Assembly: GCA_964629875.1 (NCBI GenBank)
Contig: CAZVRK010000049.1
Coordinates: 1 to 5,349, forward strand
Length of the DNA stretch: 5,349 nucleotides
Direction of reading: 5' to 3'
Source: UBA3495 sp964629875
Lineage (GTDB): Bacteria; Chloroflexota; Dehalococcoidia; Lucifugimonadales; UBA3495
Shown here: in pieces, positions 1-5,028 of the stretch
Numbering within the stretch: position 1 is the stretch's first letter
Layout: the number at the start of each line of letters is the position of its first letter
Position numbers and translations under genes: made by a program
Notes under the pieces: generated by a model
Told to the model about the DNA's origin: nothing
Seen by the model: the letters and a program-made list of their open reading frames with translations, nothing else
Databases searched by the model: none

Positions 1-1
1 A

Positions 2-589
2 GCTCAAAGCTACACAGATATTCCATTATCAGATGTGGGACGCCAACAGGCTCAATGCACCGCCGAACGATTAAAAGACGTTGACTTTGACATAGCTTAC
101 TCAAGCGATTTATCTAGAGCTAAAGAGACTGCCGAAATCATACTAGGCAAACGAAACATTCAAGTAAAAACTTCAAGAAGTCTTCGCGAATATAATAAAG
201 GCGTATTCGAAGGGCTCCATAGGTCTGAATACTCTCTGAGATATCCGGATCAATATCAAGCTTCTTTAACCAGAGATCTCGATTTCGCTCCCGAATCGGG
301 CGAAAGTGTACGACAAGTCCACGATAGAGTGTCTGAATTTGGAACATTCATTACATCGGAGCACCCAAATGGCGATATACTAATTGCAGGCCACGGAGGA
401 TCTCTGAGAGCTTTAGTAGTTCACTTACTGTCACTTTCCTTGGAAACTACGTGGAAATTAGCAACCAGCAATTGCTCGTTAACTATCATCGATACATATC
501 CCAATAATAATGTCCTACAACTGTATAACGACACATCACATCTTAGTACCATAGGACGACAAAGAGTAGATAACCTCTCACTTAAGTAG
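2..589 (+). CDS. Histidine phosphatase family protein (phosphoglycerate mutase-like), 5' truncated
   Basis: This is a partial gene: the open frame runs in from the window edge, with 195 residues visible. The first visible residues include DIPLSDVGRQQA, the conserved segment that normally follows the N-terminal RHG motif, so the phospho-accepting histidine lies just upstream of the window. Other family marks follow in order: YSSDLSRAKETAE, LREYNKGVFEG (with the acidic catalytic residue) and IAGHGGSLRAL, whose histidine (bases 392-394) is the second catalytic histidine. The tail, with NCSLTIID and NDTSHL, resembles alpha-ribazole phosphatase/CobC-like and broad-specificity phosphatases. The family hydrolyses phosphate esters, usually in the cytoplasm; the substrate cannot be assigned here. 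An in-frame GTG at 35 is not the start, because conserved family sequence precedes it. The gene converges on the ABM-like gene with 69 bp between them, and no clear terminator is visible there. Confidence 0.9.
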   Translation, partial: AQSYTDIPLSDVGRQQAQCTAERLKDVDFDIAYSSDLSRAKETAEIILGKRNIQVKTSRSLREYNKGVFEGLHRSEYSLRYPDQYQASLTRDLDFAPESGESVRQVHDRVSEFGTFITSEHPNGDILIAGHGGSLRALVVHLLSLSLETTWKLATSNCSLTIIDTYPNNNVLQLYNDTSHLSTIGRQRVDNLSLK

Positions 590-658
590 GTTATTCGAAG
601 ACTGATCATCGTCCGTGAGAACACTAGTCAAAATATGGCGAAGTGATCAAACCTTGAG

Positions 659-931
659 CTATACGTCGTTGGCAGCTATAACTGTAGGCGGGCCAGTAAC
701 TCCTGCCTCTGCCATACCAGCCTTCAGTTCTTCTTGCCCAAAGAATTCCTGAAACGCATCAATACTGGCCCACGTGTTTAGAACTGTTACCATGTTGGGA
801 TCATCTGCATGTCGTAAAACCACGGCGCTTAGCTCTCCACCTTCTTTTCTTACGGATTCGAATTTATCAAAGACGCTTTTCCAAGTGTCAAAATCTTTTA
901 CCGGATGAGTAACAATTATGTATGTAGTCAT
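659..931 (-). CDS. Small dimeric alpha/beta-barrel (ABM-like) protein
   Basis: A 90-residue protein beginning MTTYIIVTHPVKDFDTWK. The order is beta strand, a D-x-x-T-W-K helix start, helix, then the strand segment LRHADDPNMVTVLNTW, a second helix (residues 57-76) and a short final strand after GVTGPP. This is the pattern of the antibiotic-biosynthesis-monooxygenase-like ferredoxin-fold superfamily, whose members usually form dimers with a shared barrel. Many members have no known reaction, so this is a fold-level call only. The ATG at 931 is preceded by a strong Shine-Dalgarno stretch (AAGGAAGGAAG, 943-933). The gene has its own well-formed promoter at 1001-1029, giving a predicted leader of about 60 nt, so it is probably monocistronic. 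Length is typical for single-domain members. Cytoplasmic: no signal peptide or membrane segment is seen. Confidence 0.8.
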   Translation of the reverse strand: MTTYIIVTHPVKDFDTWKSVFDKFESVRKEGGELSAVVLRHADDPNMVTVLNTWASIDAFQEFFGQEELKAGMAEAGVTGPPTVIAANDV

Positions 932-964
932 ACTTCCTTCCTTATCAATATTGTAAATACACCA

Positions 965-993
965 TCACAAACATGTTCATTGATGAGTTGTGA
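965..993. repeat. Inverted repeat TCACAA-N17-TTGTGA in the leader of the ABM-like gene
   Basis: The perfect 6-base arms TCACAA (965-970) and TTGTGA (988-993) surround a 17-base centre, with a further CAT/ATG match inside (972-974 and 983-985). It lies at the predicted start of the transcript of the minus-strand ABM-like gene. It could form a leader hairpin or be an operator placed just downstream of the promoter. Arms this short can arise by chance. Confidence 0.3.
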
Positions 994-1000
994 CCGAATC

Positions 1001-1029
1001 TTTATATACCACTCTAGATTTAATGTAAA
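1001..1029 (-). promoter_or_regulatory. Sigma-70-type promoter of the ABM-like gene
   Basis: Reading the minus strand, TTTACA (1029-1024) is followed by a spacer of exactly 17 bases and then TATAAA (1006-1001). Both hexamers match the vegetative consensus at five of six positions. Transcription should start near 994, leaving a leader of about 60 nt before the ATG at 931. This promoter separates the ABM-like gene from the membrane-protein gene upstream of it. Confidence 0.65.
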
Positions 1030-1101
1030 TTCAGGCTAATCCGAAACCGGCTCATTTCTTTGCTGTAATATCGTGCCCATGATTTACAACTGCCTCTAGG
1101 G

Positions 1102-1488
1102 CTACTTAGCGTATTTGCTAGTTCCTCGCACCTCAGTAATGATAGACATTATATTAAGTACAATAGTGAATAACCAGAATGGGCCTAGTATGTATATGGT
1201 CCATCCAATGTCTTCATCTCCACCCGAATTTGTTAATTCCCCAAACATGTCTGGTATAACAAATACAAGTACAACAAATAGATAAGCCAGTGTTGGAGGT
1301 GCAAGCAAAGCGGCTCCAATCTTACCCTTGACGAAATATGCCCCAGCAACCAGTGCGCCAATCGGAAGTACGACGGCTAGGAAGCTTACTCCTTCGATCG
1401 CGAATGCCACATATATATGAAAGACGATAATCACAGCGTTAGCAATTGCTGCGTTACGAATGTCTGAAAGAAAATTCATTATGGCCAT
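1102..1488 (-). CDS. Small integral membrane protein, unknown function
   Basis: A 128-residue hydrophobic protein that I do not recognise. From the chosen start (MAIMNFLSDIRN), four likely membrane helices are visible: about residues 12-31, 33-53, 58-79 and 95-117. A short acidic, glycine-rich loop (NSGGDEDIG) separates helices 3 and 4, and the short charged C-terminus ends KYAK. No catalytic motif, transporter signature or heme-ligand pattern stands out. An open frame reaches back to a GTG at 1494, but the Shine-Dalgarno AGAGG (1500-1496) sits only 1 nt from that GTG and 7 nt from the ATG at 1488, so the ATG is preferred. A possible -10 box lies at 1527-1522. The gene is divergent from the lipoprotein gene. 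The 170 bp between it and the ABM-like gene contain that gene's promoter, so the two are probably not co-transcribed. It could be a DoxX-like or DUF-type membrane protein, but nothing decisive supports that. Confidence 0.7.
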   Translation of the reverse strand: MAIMNFLSDIRNAAIANAVIIVFHIYVAFAIEGVSFLAVVLPIGALVAGAYFVKGKIGAALLAPPTLAYLFVVLVFVIPDMFGELTNSGGDEDIGWTIYILGPFWLFTIVLNIMSIITEVRGTSKYAK

Positions 1489-1495
1489 CTGCACA

Positions 1496-1500
1496 CCTCT
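1496..1500 (-). promoter_or_regulatory. Ribosome binding site that fixes the start of the membrane protein
   Basis: On the minus strand, AGAGG (1500-1496) is followed by TGTGCAG and then the ATG at 1488, a 7-nt spacing. The upstream GTG (1494-1492) in the same frame is only 1 nt away and is too close to be used efficiently. Confidence 0.6.
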
Positions 1501-1521
1501 ATTTTTATTCTACGCAAGCAC

Positions 1522-1527
1522 ATTATA
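1522..1527 (-). promoter_or_regulatory. Candidate -10 element of the membrane-protein gene
   Basis: A perfect TATAAT on the minus strand (1527-1522) would place the transcript start near 1515, about 27 nt before the ATG at 1488 and upstream of its ribosome binding site. No good -35 hexamer lies at 16-18 nt, and there is no TG extension. In an AT-rich intergenic region this call is weak. Confidence 0.35.
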
Positions 1528-1575
1528 TTTGCCTAGTCTAGTCCAGTAGACCTGTAACTAGCTGTTACCCGCGAT

Positions 1576-1601
1576 ACTACTTACATAATGTAGAGAGTAG
1601 T
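1576..1601. repeat. Interrupted palindrome next to the lipoprotein promoter
   Basis: ACTACT-TACAT (1576-1586) is followed by a single A and then ATGTA-GAG-AGTAGT (1588-1601). The two halves pair over 11 bases, with only the three bases GAG unmatched. The element directly abuts the conserved box that opens the shared promoter module at 1602. It could be a dimeric regulator's site acting on the lipoprotein gene, the divergent membrane-protein gene, or both. The second copy of the module at 4022 lacks this palindrome. Confidence 0.4.
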
Positions 1602-1651
1602 CACGTCCAACCGGATCTGTTGCCGTACATTTTAGTTAGCAGTAATATGTC
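1602..1651 (+). promoter_or_regulatory. Promoter of the lipoprotein gene, copy 1 of a shared promoter module
   Basis: TTGCCG (1620-1625), a 17-base spacer and TAATAT (1643-1648) form a good vegetative-type promoter. Upstream lies the box CACGTCCAACCG (1602-1613), and the spacer contains TTTAGTTAGCAG. Both are repeated exactly in the module at 4022-4071, where 40 of 50 aligned bases match without gaps. Identity in the upstream box and spacer exceeds what -35/-10 conservation needs, which suggests a regulator or a specialised holoenzyme contacting these bases. The predicted transcript start (about 1654-1657) nearly coincides with the ATG at 1658. Confidence 0.7.
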
Positions 1652-1657
1652 CACATT

Positions 1658-2410
1658 ATGAATCAGACTGTAAATATAAGAACTCTGGTCCTCTCAATTA
1701 GCTTCCTGTGTATGTCCGTATGGTTTTTTGGCTGTGCAACGGATTTGCCCGAGGAATCTTTATCAGAATCAAGCAAGACAGCAGTAGCTGGGAATGAATA
1801 TATTGCGCCAGAAGATGAAAGTTATTTGAACCTTAGTGATATATATCTGAATTCTACCGATATCCCTAGTGGGTACGAATTAGATGAAATGGACAATCTT
1901 GATAACGACACAATATCGTCAGATTGGCCAAATGTTTCTGAAGCACTTATAAGGTATGAATCATGGGGAAGGATAGATGGATACGACGTCGAATTTTCGA
2001 AAGAAGTATATTCTGATGCTGACTCTGTAGCTTTATTTAAGGACATTGCAGTCGCTTGCTCCTCATATACTAATGCCAATGGTGCCTCAGAGGATTATGC
2101 TTTCCAAGAACTTCAAGGCGATTTGGTGAACAAGAATGATGTCGAATCACTAGGAGGAACCCAATACGCTTTTAATAGTACAGATGATGTGTATGTAGGT
2201 GATGATTCTTTTTCTACTAAGACGACTTACAGTCAAACGTTAGATAATAAAAATATGACGGTTACTCAAAGACAGGTGGTTTTCAGGAGAGGGTCAGTAG
2301 TGTGCAATGTATCTGTAACATCGTACGGAGGGGAGCCCCCAAAAGTTTCTGATCTAGAATTCATCGCAAACAACCAAGATACATTGATTGAACAGGCAGT
2401 GAGGAATTAA
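1658..2410 (+). CDS. Secreted lipoprotein of unknown function
   Basis: A 250-residue protein with a signal peptide: one arginine (R8), a hydrophobic core (residues 9-24) and WFFGC, in which C26 is the likely lipidated cysteine. The -3 position is F rather than the usual L, so the lipobox is slightly atypical. An acidic, serine-rich linker follows (about 27-57). A globular part (58-250) begins LSDIYLNSTDIPSGYEL, continues with ESWGRIDGYDVEF and ends with a strand-rich segment containing VVFRRGSVVCNVSV. These phrases recall a loosely defined group of extracytoplasmic lipoproteins in Gram-positive-like and Chloroflexota genomes, possibly ligand-binding or sensor-like, but I cannot name the domain. 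C134 and C216 could form a disulfide. No Shine-Dalgarno precedes the ATG, and the promoter at 1602-1651 predicts a transcript beginning almost at the ATG, so translation is probably leaderless. It ends 4 bp before the convergent LLM gene. Confidence 0.85.
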   Translation: MNQTVNIRTLVLSISFLCMSVWFFGCATDLPEESLSESSKTAVAGNEYIAPEDESYLNLSDIYLNSTDIPSGYELDEMDNLDNDTISSDWPNVSEALIRYESWGRIDGYDVEFSKEVYSDADSVALFKDIAVACSSYTNANGASEDYAFQELQGDLVNKNDVESLGGTQYAFNSTDDVYVGDDSFSTKTTYSQTLDNKNMTVTQRQVVFRRGSVVCNVSVTSYGGEPPKVSDLEFIANNQDTLIEQAVRN

Positions 2411-2414
2411 TACA

Positions 2415-3587
2415 CTATCTACGTTCAACCGTATTGAAAGCAGGGATGACATCTGATGCAAACCATTCAAGTTGGTCAAGTATAAGGTTATGAGGGGTTC
2501 CGATGGGATGTGATACCGACACCCTTTCCAAGCCTGGGTATCTGTTTTCGAGTCTTTTTAGAGCATCAATGATCATTTCTGGCGTCCCACATAGGAATCC
2601 TCCGGAGGCCACTGCTTGTTCTATTGTTGGCAGTCCTGCATTAGGAGCAAGCCTCGGATTAGACATATTAGCAATTTGTTCATCTGACAAACTTCTTACA
2701 AGGCGCAATGGCGCGAACATTTTGAGGTTTTCCTCAAAATATTTTGCAGCCTGAGAAATGGCCTTTTCCTTGCTTGAAGCCATGAACATTTGATAACTGA
2801 TACTCAAGTTTTCACCAACAATGGTATCGTTTCCACATCTGGCCTGAGCTTGCTTAAACGATTCGACAGCCGTGTCCATTGCACTGCCATATCCCAGTCC
2901 ACCTGACATGAGCCCCTTGATGCCATTTCGAGCCATAAAATCCAAACCTCTGCTATTTCCACTTGAAATAGGTTGCCAACATTCCACTGGTAAATGTTTA
3001 GGCCTGGGAACAAGGGTGATCTCTTTAAGATCGTATCCTCTATATGGGACACTAGGGGGAATAGTATAATTTGAGCCTATGTGAGAGAAGGACCTATCAT
3101 TAAAAGCTTTTAAAATTATTTCTACTTGCTCTTCAAACAGTTCACGATTGGCTGGTTGGTCCAATAACGGAGCCCCAAAGGTTTCCACTTCTCTAGTGTG
3201 ATATCCTCGTCCAACACCAAATACAACTCGGCCTTTAGTCAGTATATCTGCAGTAGCGTAATCCTCAGCTAATCTAAGCGGATGCCACATCGGAGTTATA
3301 TTGAAACCGCAGCCAAAGTTAAGCTTCTTAGTCAAATGTGCAAGATGCAGACTCAACATCAACACGTTTGGTATACATTCATATCCTTCTGTTTGAAAAT
3401 GATGTTCAGCCATCCAGAATGTATCATATCCCGACTTATCCAAGACCTGGGCTATGGCAACTGCGTTATCAAAAGCACTTGCTAGGTGATCATCCGAAAA
3501 GCTGCGGTCATTAACAGCAGTACCTGAGTACCCGACATTCTCCATGTCGACATGCCCTGCATATGAACTATCGAACTTAGTGATCAT
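2415..3587 (-). CDS. LLM-class flavin-dependent oxidoreductase (luciferase-like monooxygenase)
   Basis: A 390-residue TIM-barrel enzyme of the bacterial luciferase-like superfamily, which uses reduced FMN or F420. Typical motifs in order: WMAEHHF (residues 58-64), the strand segment LNFGCGFN (89-96), then HPLRLAEDYATADILTKGR (102-120) and VVFGVGRGYHTREVETFG (121-138), the latter forming cofactor and phosphate contacts in relatives. VPRPKHLPVECWQP (193-206) and the late GTPEMIIDAL helix (334-343) follow. Length is normal for the FMN-type two-component monooxygenases. The reaction would be oxygen insertion or oxidative cleavage of an organic substrate, which is not predictable here, and no flavin reductase partner is in the window. 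The ATG at 3587 has GGAAGGG (3599-3593) five bases upstream. An 86-aa ABM-like gene lies 63 nt upstream in the same direction, probably in the same operon. Chloroflexota of the SAR202 type are known for many paralogues of this class, which is part of the taxonomic guess. Confidence 0.92.
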   Translation of the reverse strand: MITKFDSSYAGHVDMENVGYSGTAVNDRSFSDDHLASAFDNAVAIAQVLDKSGYDTFWMAEHHFQTEGYECIPNVLMLSLHLAHLTKKLNFGCGFNITPMWHPLRLAEDYATADILTKGRVVFGVGRGYHTREVETFGAPLLDQPANRELFEEQVEIILKAFNDRSFSHIGSNYTIPPSVPYRGYDLKEITLVPRPKHLPVECWQPISSGNSRGLDFMARNGIKGLMSGGLGYGSAMDTAVESFKQAQARCGNDTIVGENLSISYQMFMASSKEKAISQAAKYFEENLKMFAPLRLVRSLSDEQIANMSNPRLAPNAGLPTIEQAVASGGFLCGTPEMIIDALKRLENRYPGLERVSVSHPIGTPHNLILDQLEWFASDVIPAFNTVERR

Positions 3588-3650
3588 TACTACCCTTCCG
3601 TATTATATTAATATGGACATGTATACAGCTTCTGAAATCTTATAAAACTA

Positions 3651-3911
3651 TCATCTTAGTGTTTTAGTGTGGTGCCATACGCCGAACCGACTATTCTCTC
3701 TAAGTTTTGGCAATACGGACGCCAATGAGGAAAAGTCAGTATATGATCTAATTAATCCTAAGGACCCAACATTTTTCCCCTCGATAATTTCTACAACTTT
3801 AGAAGAAACATCATAATAATTATAAATTTGTTTCAGTTCTTCAAATAGCTCTATTACATCACTTCTATTATTTATATTCGGGCGTATGAATGTTGGTGAA
3901 ATAATTGACAT
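3651..3911 (-). CDS. Small ABM-like (ferredoxin-fold) protein, probable
   Basis: An 86-residue protein beginning MSIISPTFIRPNINNRSDV. It shows an initial strand with a conserved-looking R-P, a helix (about 17-32), a strand (VSSKVVEIIEG), then GKNVGSLGLIRSYTDFSSL leading into a second helix. This order resembles the small dimeric alpha/beta-barrel family (antibiotic-biosynthesis-monooxygenase-like or NIPSNAP-like) but is divergent. The C-terminus (SRFGVWHHTKTLR) is shorter than in the usual relatives of about 100 residues. Support for a real gene: the ATG at 3911 has AGGAGA five bases upstream, and a candidate extended -10 promoter lies at 3950-3958. It precedes the LLM oxidoreductase gene by 63 nt on the same strand, so the two are probably one transcript. 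A role as an accessory or substrate-handling protein for that enzyme is inference only. Confidence 0.7.
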   Translation of the reverse strand: MSIISPTFIRPNINNRSDVIELFEELKQIYNYYDVSSKVVEIIEGKNVGSLGLIRSYTDFSSLASVLPKLRENSRFGVWHHTKTLR

Positions 3912-3949
3912 ATTATTCTCCTGAGAGCCCTGACACGAAGTTATGGATC

Positions 3950-3958
3950 ATTATATCA
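3950..3958 (-). promoter_or_regulatory. Candidate extended -10 promoter of the small ABM-like/LLM operon
   Basis: On the minus strand, TGATATAAT (3958-3950) is a perfect extended -10 (TGnTATAAT). It predicts a transcript start near 3943 and a leader of about 31 nt containing the AGGAGA ribosome binding site. No good -35 lies at 17 nt, which extended -10 promoters can tolerate. A second TATAAT at 3987-3982 lacks the TG extension. Confidence 0.45.
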
Positions 3959-4021
3959 ACTTCCGAAATTAATGCAGGTCAATTATAGGCTGTGGCACTA
4001 CACCTTCTAGCAGTGGATCGA

Positions 4022-4071
4022 CACGTCCAACCGTCAGAGTTGTCATACGGTTTAGTTAGCAGTAGTATGTC
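4022..4071 (+). promoter_or_regulatory. Promoter of the dioxygenase operon, copy 2 of the shared promoter module
   Basis: TTGTCA (4040-4045), a 17-base spacer and TAGTAT (4063-4068) form a strong sigma-70-type promoter. The box CACGTCCAACCG (4022-4033) and the run TTTAGTTAGCAGTA (4051-4064) are identical to the copy at 1602-1651. The bases between the box and the -35 (4034-4038) differ at all five positions. The predicted transcript start is near 4075, leaving a long leader before the LigB-like gene at 4213. Confidence 0.7.
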
Positions 4072-4082
4072 GGCAAATATCA

Positions 4083-4117
4083 ATAGCATCAGAGATCGTA
4101 ATGGCTTCTCATGCTAT
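4083..4117 (+). promoter_or_regulatory. Imperfect hairpin in the dioxygenase leader
   Basis: ATAGCAT (4083-4089) pairs with ATGCTAT (4111-4117), and GAGA (4092-4095) pairs with TCTC (4107-4110) across a 2-base bulge. This leaves an 11-base loop, followed by CTTTT (4118-4122). It begins only about 8 nt after the predicted transcript start. It could stabilise the 5' end or act as a weak attenuator. The AT-rich stem and short T run make it a poor intrinsic terminator. Confidence 0.3.
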
Positions 4118-4212
4118 CTTTTGTTATCGATACATTGCCGGTCGCTAAAAGCAAACCCAGGGTGACGTACTTGATGGATCGAAACAGTTCTGGAAGATAA
4201 TTCGGAGGCAGT

Positions 4213-5028
4213 ATGGCGAATTTAGTCCTAGCCGCTGGAGTACCACATCCTCCAAGATTAGTAAGAGAAATTGAAGACGCTACCGAGCCGATTAAAGCTG
4301 AGCATCTCATGCTTCAGGTTAGAGAATACATTGAACGTGCTTCACCCGACGTCATAATTGAGATAGACACTGATCATTTTGTTAATTTTTTTCTAGATAA
4401 TATGCCTGCTTTCTGCATAGGAACGGCAGAGACAGCAGAAGGTCCACAAGAGATATGGTGTCCTATGCCAAGCTATACCGTAAAGATGGACACAGAACTT
4501 GCCTCAGACCTATTGAAATTTGGCCTCAAATCTAACTTTGACCTCGCTTCGGCTGAAGAATTAAGATTGGACCACTCTATGATGATCCCGCTTCATTTCC
4601 TGAATCCTGGAATGGTTATTCCAGTTGTTCCGTTCTACATCAATGGATTTTCGTCTCCAACTCCTAGTTCCCAACGATGTTTTTCTGCAGGGAAGATGAT
4701 TAGGCGATTTATCGACCAATGGGATAGTGATAAACGTGTAGCCGTCATCGCTTCAGGTTGTTTCGCTATGGACGTTGGTGGGCCTTTGAGGGGATGGGTG
4801 GACAAAGAATGGGAGTCAACTGTATCCGAACTTCTGAAACAAGGTAAGTACCAAACTTTAGTACGGAAAGCCACTCCAGAAAGAATGCTGTATGCAGGAA
4901 ACAACAGCTCCGAATTACTCAATTGGATAGCTTTAACTGGAGTAGTCGGCCAGAAATCGCCAGTGTATGTAGAGACAGATGAGGGAAGCGGATATGCCGT
5001 TTGGGATTTGAACGAGGAGGAGCGGTGA
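4213..5028 (+). CDS. LigB-like class III extradiol dioxygenase catalytic subunit
   Basis: A 271-residue protein of the LigB family, whose prototype is the beta subunit of protocatechuate 4,5-dioxygenase, a non-heme Fe(II) ring-cleaving enzyme. By comparison with remembered LigB, the metal ligands are present: H12 (GVPHPP), H55 (IDTDHFVNF) and E234 (NNSSELLNW). The LDHSMMIPL segment around H121 is also kept. The segment equivalent to LigB GGMSHQLQGP reads GCFAMDVGGP (182-191), so the catalytic histidine (LigB H195) aligns with M186. That may mean changed chemistry or a subfamily with another base. The ATG at 4213 has CGGAGG four bases upstream. The stop overlaps the GTG start of the LigA-like gene in GTGA, so the two are likely translationally coupled and form one complex. 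Transcription probably starts from the module at 4022-4071. The substrate is unknown; protocatechuate, gallate or another catecholic acid are possibilities by family only. Confidence 0.88.
   Translation: MANLVLAAGVPHPPRLVREIEDATEPIKAEHLMLQVREYIERASPDVIIEIDTDHFVNFFLDNMPAFCIGTAETAEGPQEIWCPMPSYTVKMDTELASDLLKFGLKSNFDLASAEELRLDHSMMIPLHFLNPGMVIPVVPFYINGFSSPTPSSQRCFSAGKMIRRFIDQWDSDKRVAVIASGCFAMDVGGPLRGWVDKEWESTVSELLKQGKYQTLVRKATPERMLYAGNNSSELLNWIALTGVVGQKSPVYVETDEGSGYAVWDLNEEER
5014..5020 (+). promoter_or_regulatory. Ribosome binding site that fixes the LigA-like start
   Basis: GAGGAGG (5014-5020) lies four bases before the GTG at 5025, inside the end of the LigB-like gene. It favours this GTG over the in-frame TTG at 5001, which lacks such a site. 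Confidence 0.7.

Larger units (their letters stand above)
3912..4212. other. Divergent control region between the monooxygenase operon and the dioxygenase operon
   Basis: This 301-bp stretch contains no convincing gene. Leftward it carries a candidate extended -10 (3950-3958) and ribosome binding site for the 86-aa gene. Rightward it carries the second copy of the shared promoter module (4022-4071), then a leader of about 137 nt with an imperfect hairpin (4083-4117) and a good ribosome binding site CGGAGG (4203-4208) four bases before the ATG at 4213. The long leader contrasts with the near-absent leader of the lipoprotein gene behind the same promoter type. Confidence 0.6.

Noticed and set aside
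35..589. GTG at 35 as the start of the histidine phosphatase
   Set aside because: The same frame continues to the window edge and encodes the conserved DIPLSDVG segment before this codon, so the gene is truncated rather than starting here.
572..592. Palindrome around ACTTAAGT with AACCT/AGGTT flanks at the phosphatase stop codon, as a terminator
   Set aside because: The centre is a perfect palindrome with almost no loop, one side has a 3-base bulge and no T run follows, so it does not look like an intrinsic terminator.
421..624. 67-aa antisense open frame over the histidine phosphatase end
   Set aside because: It overlaps conserved phosphatase sequence and has no recognisable motif.
1102..1494. 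GTG at 1494 as the start of the membrane protein
   Set aside because: The AGAGG ribosome binding site is only 1 nt from it, while the ATG at 1488 has ideal 7-nt spacing.
1554..1568. GTAAC-N5-GTTAC inverted repeat in the lipoprotein upstream region
   Set aside because: The arms are only five bases and not repeated elsewhere in the window, so it is too likely by chance.
2804..3052. Open frames within the LLM gene on either strand (for example 2804-3052, 2503-2754, 3282-3485)
   Set aside because: All overlap a confidently recognised gene and show no domain pattern of their own.
3602..3607. TATAAT on the minus strand just upstream of the LLM gene
   Set aside because: It would start transcription at about 3595, inside the ribosome binding site (3593-3599), and has no matching -35. 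Co-transcription with the 86-aa gene is more likely.
4101..4148. 15-codon leader peptide (ATG at 4101, TAA at 4146) in the dioxygenase leader
   Set aside because: It has no clear ribosome binding site and no run of regulatory codons; its start lies in the loop of the proposed hairpin. Too easily a chance open frame.
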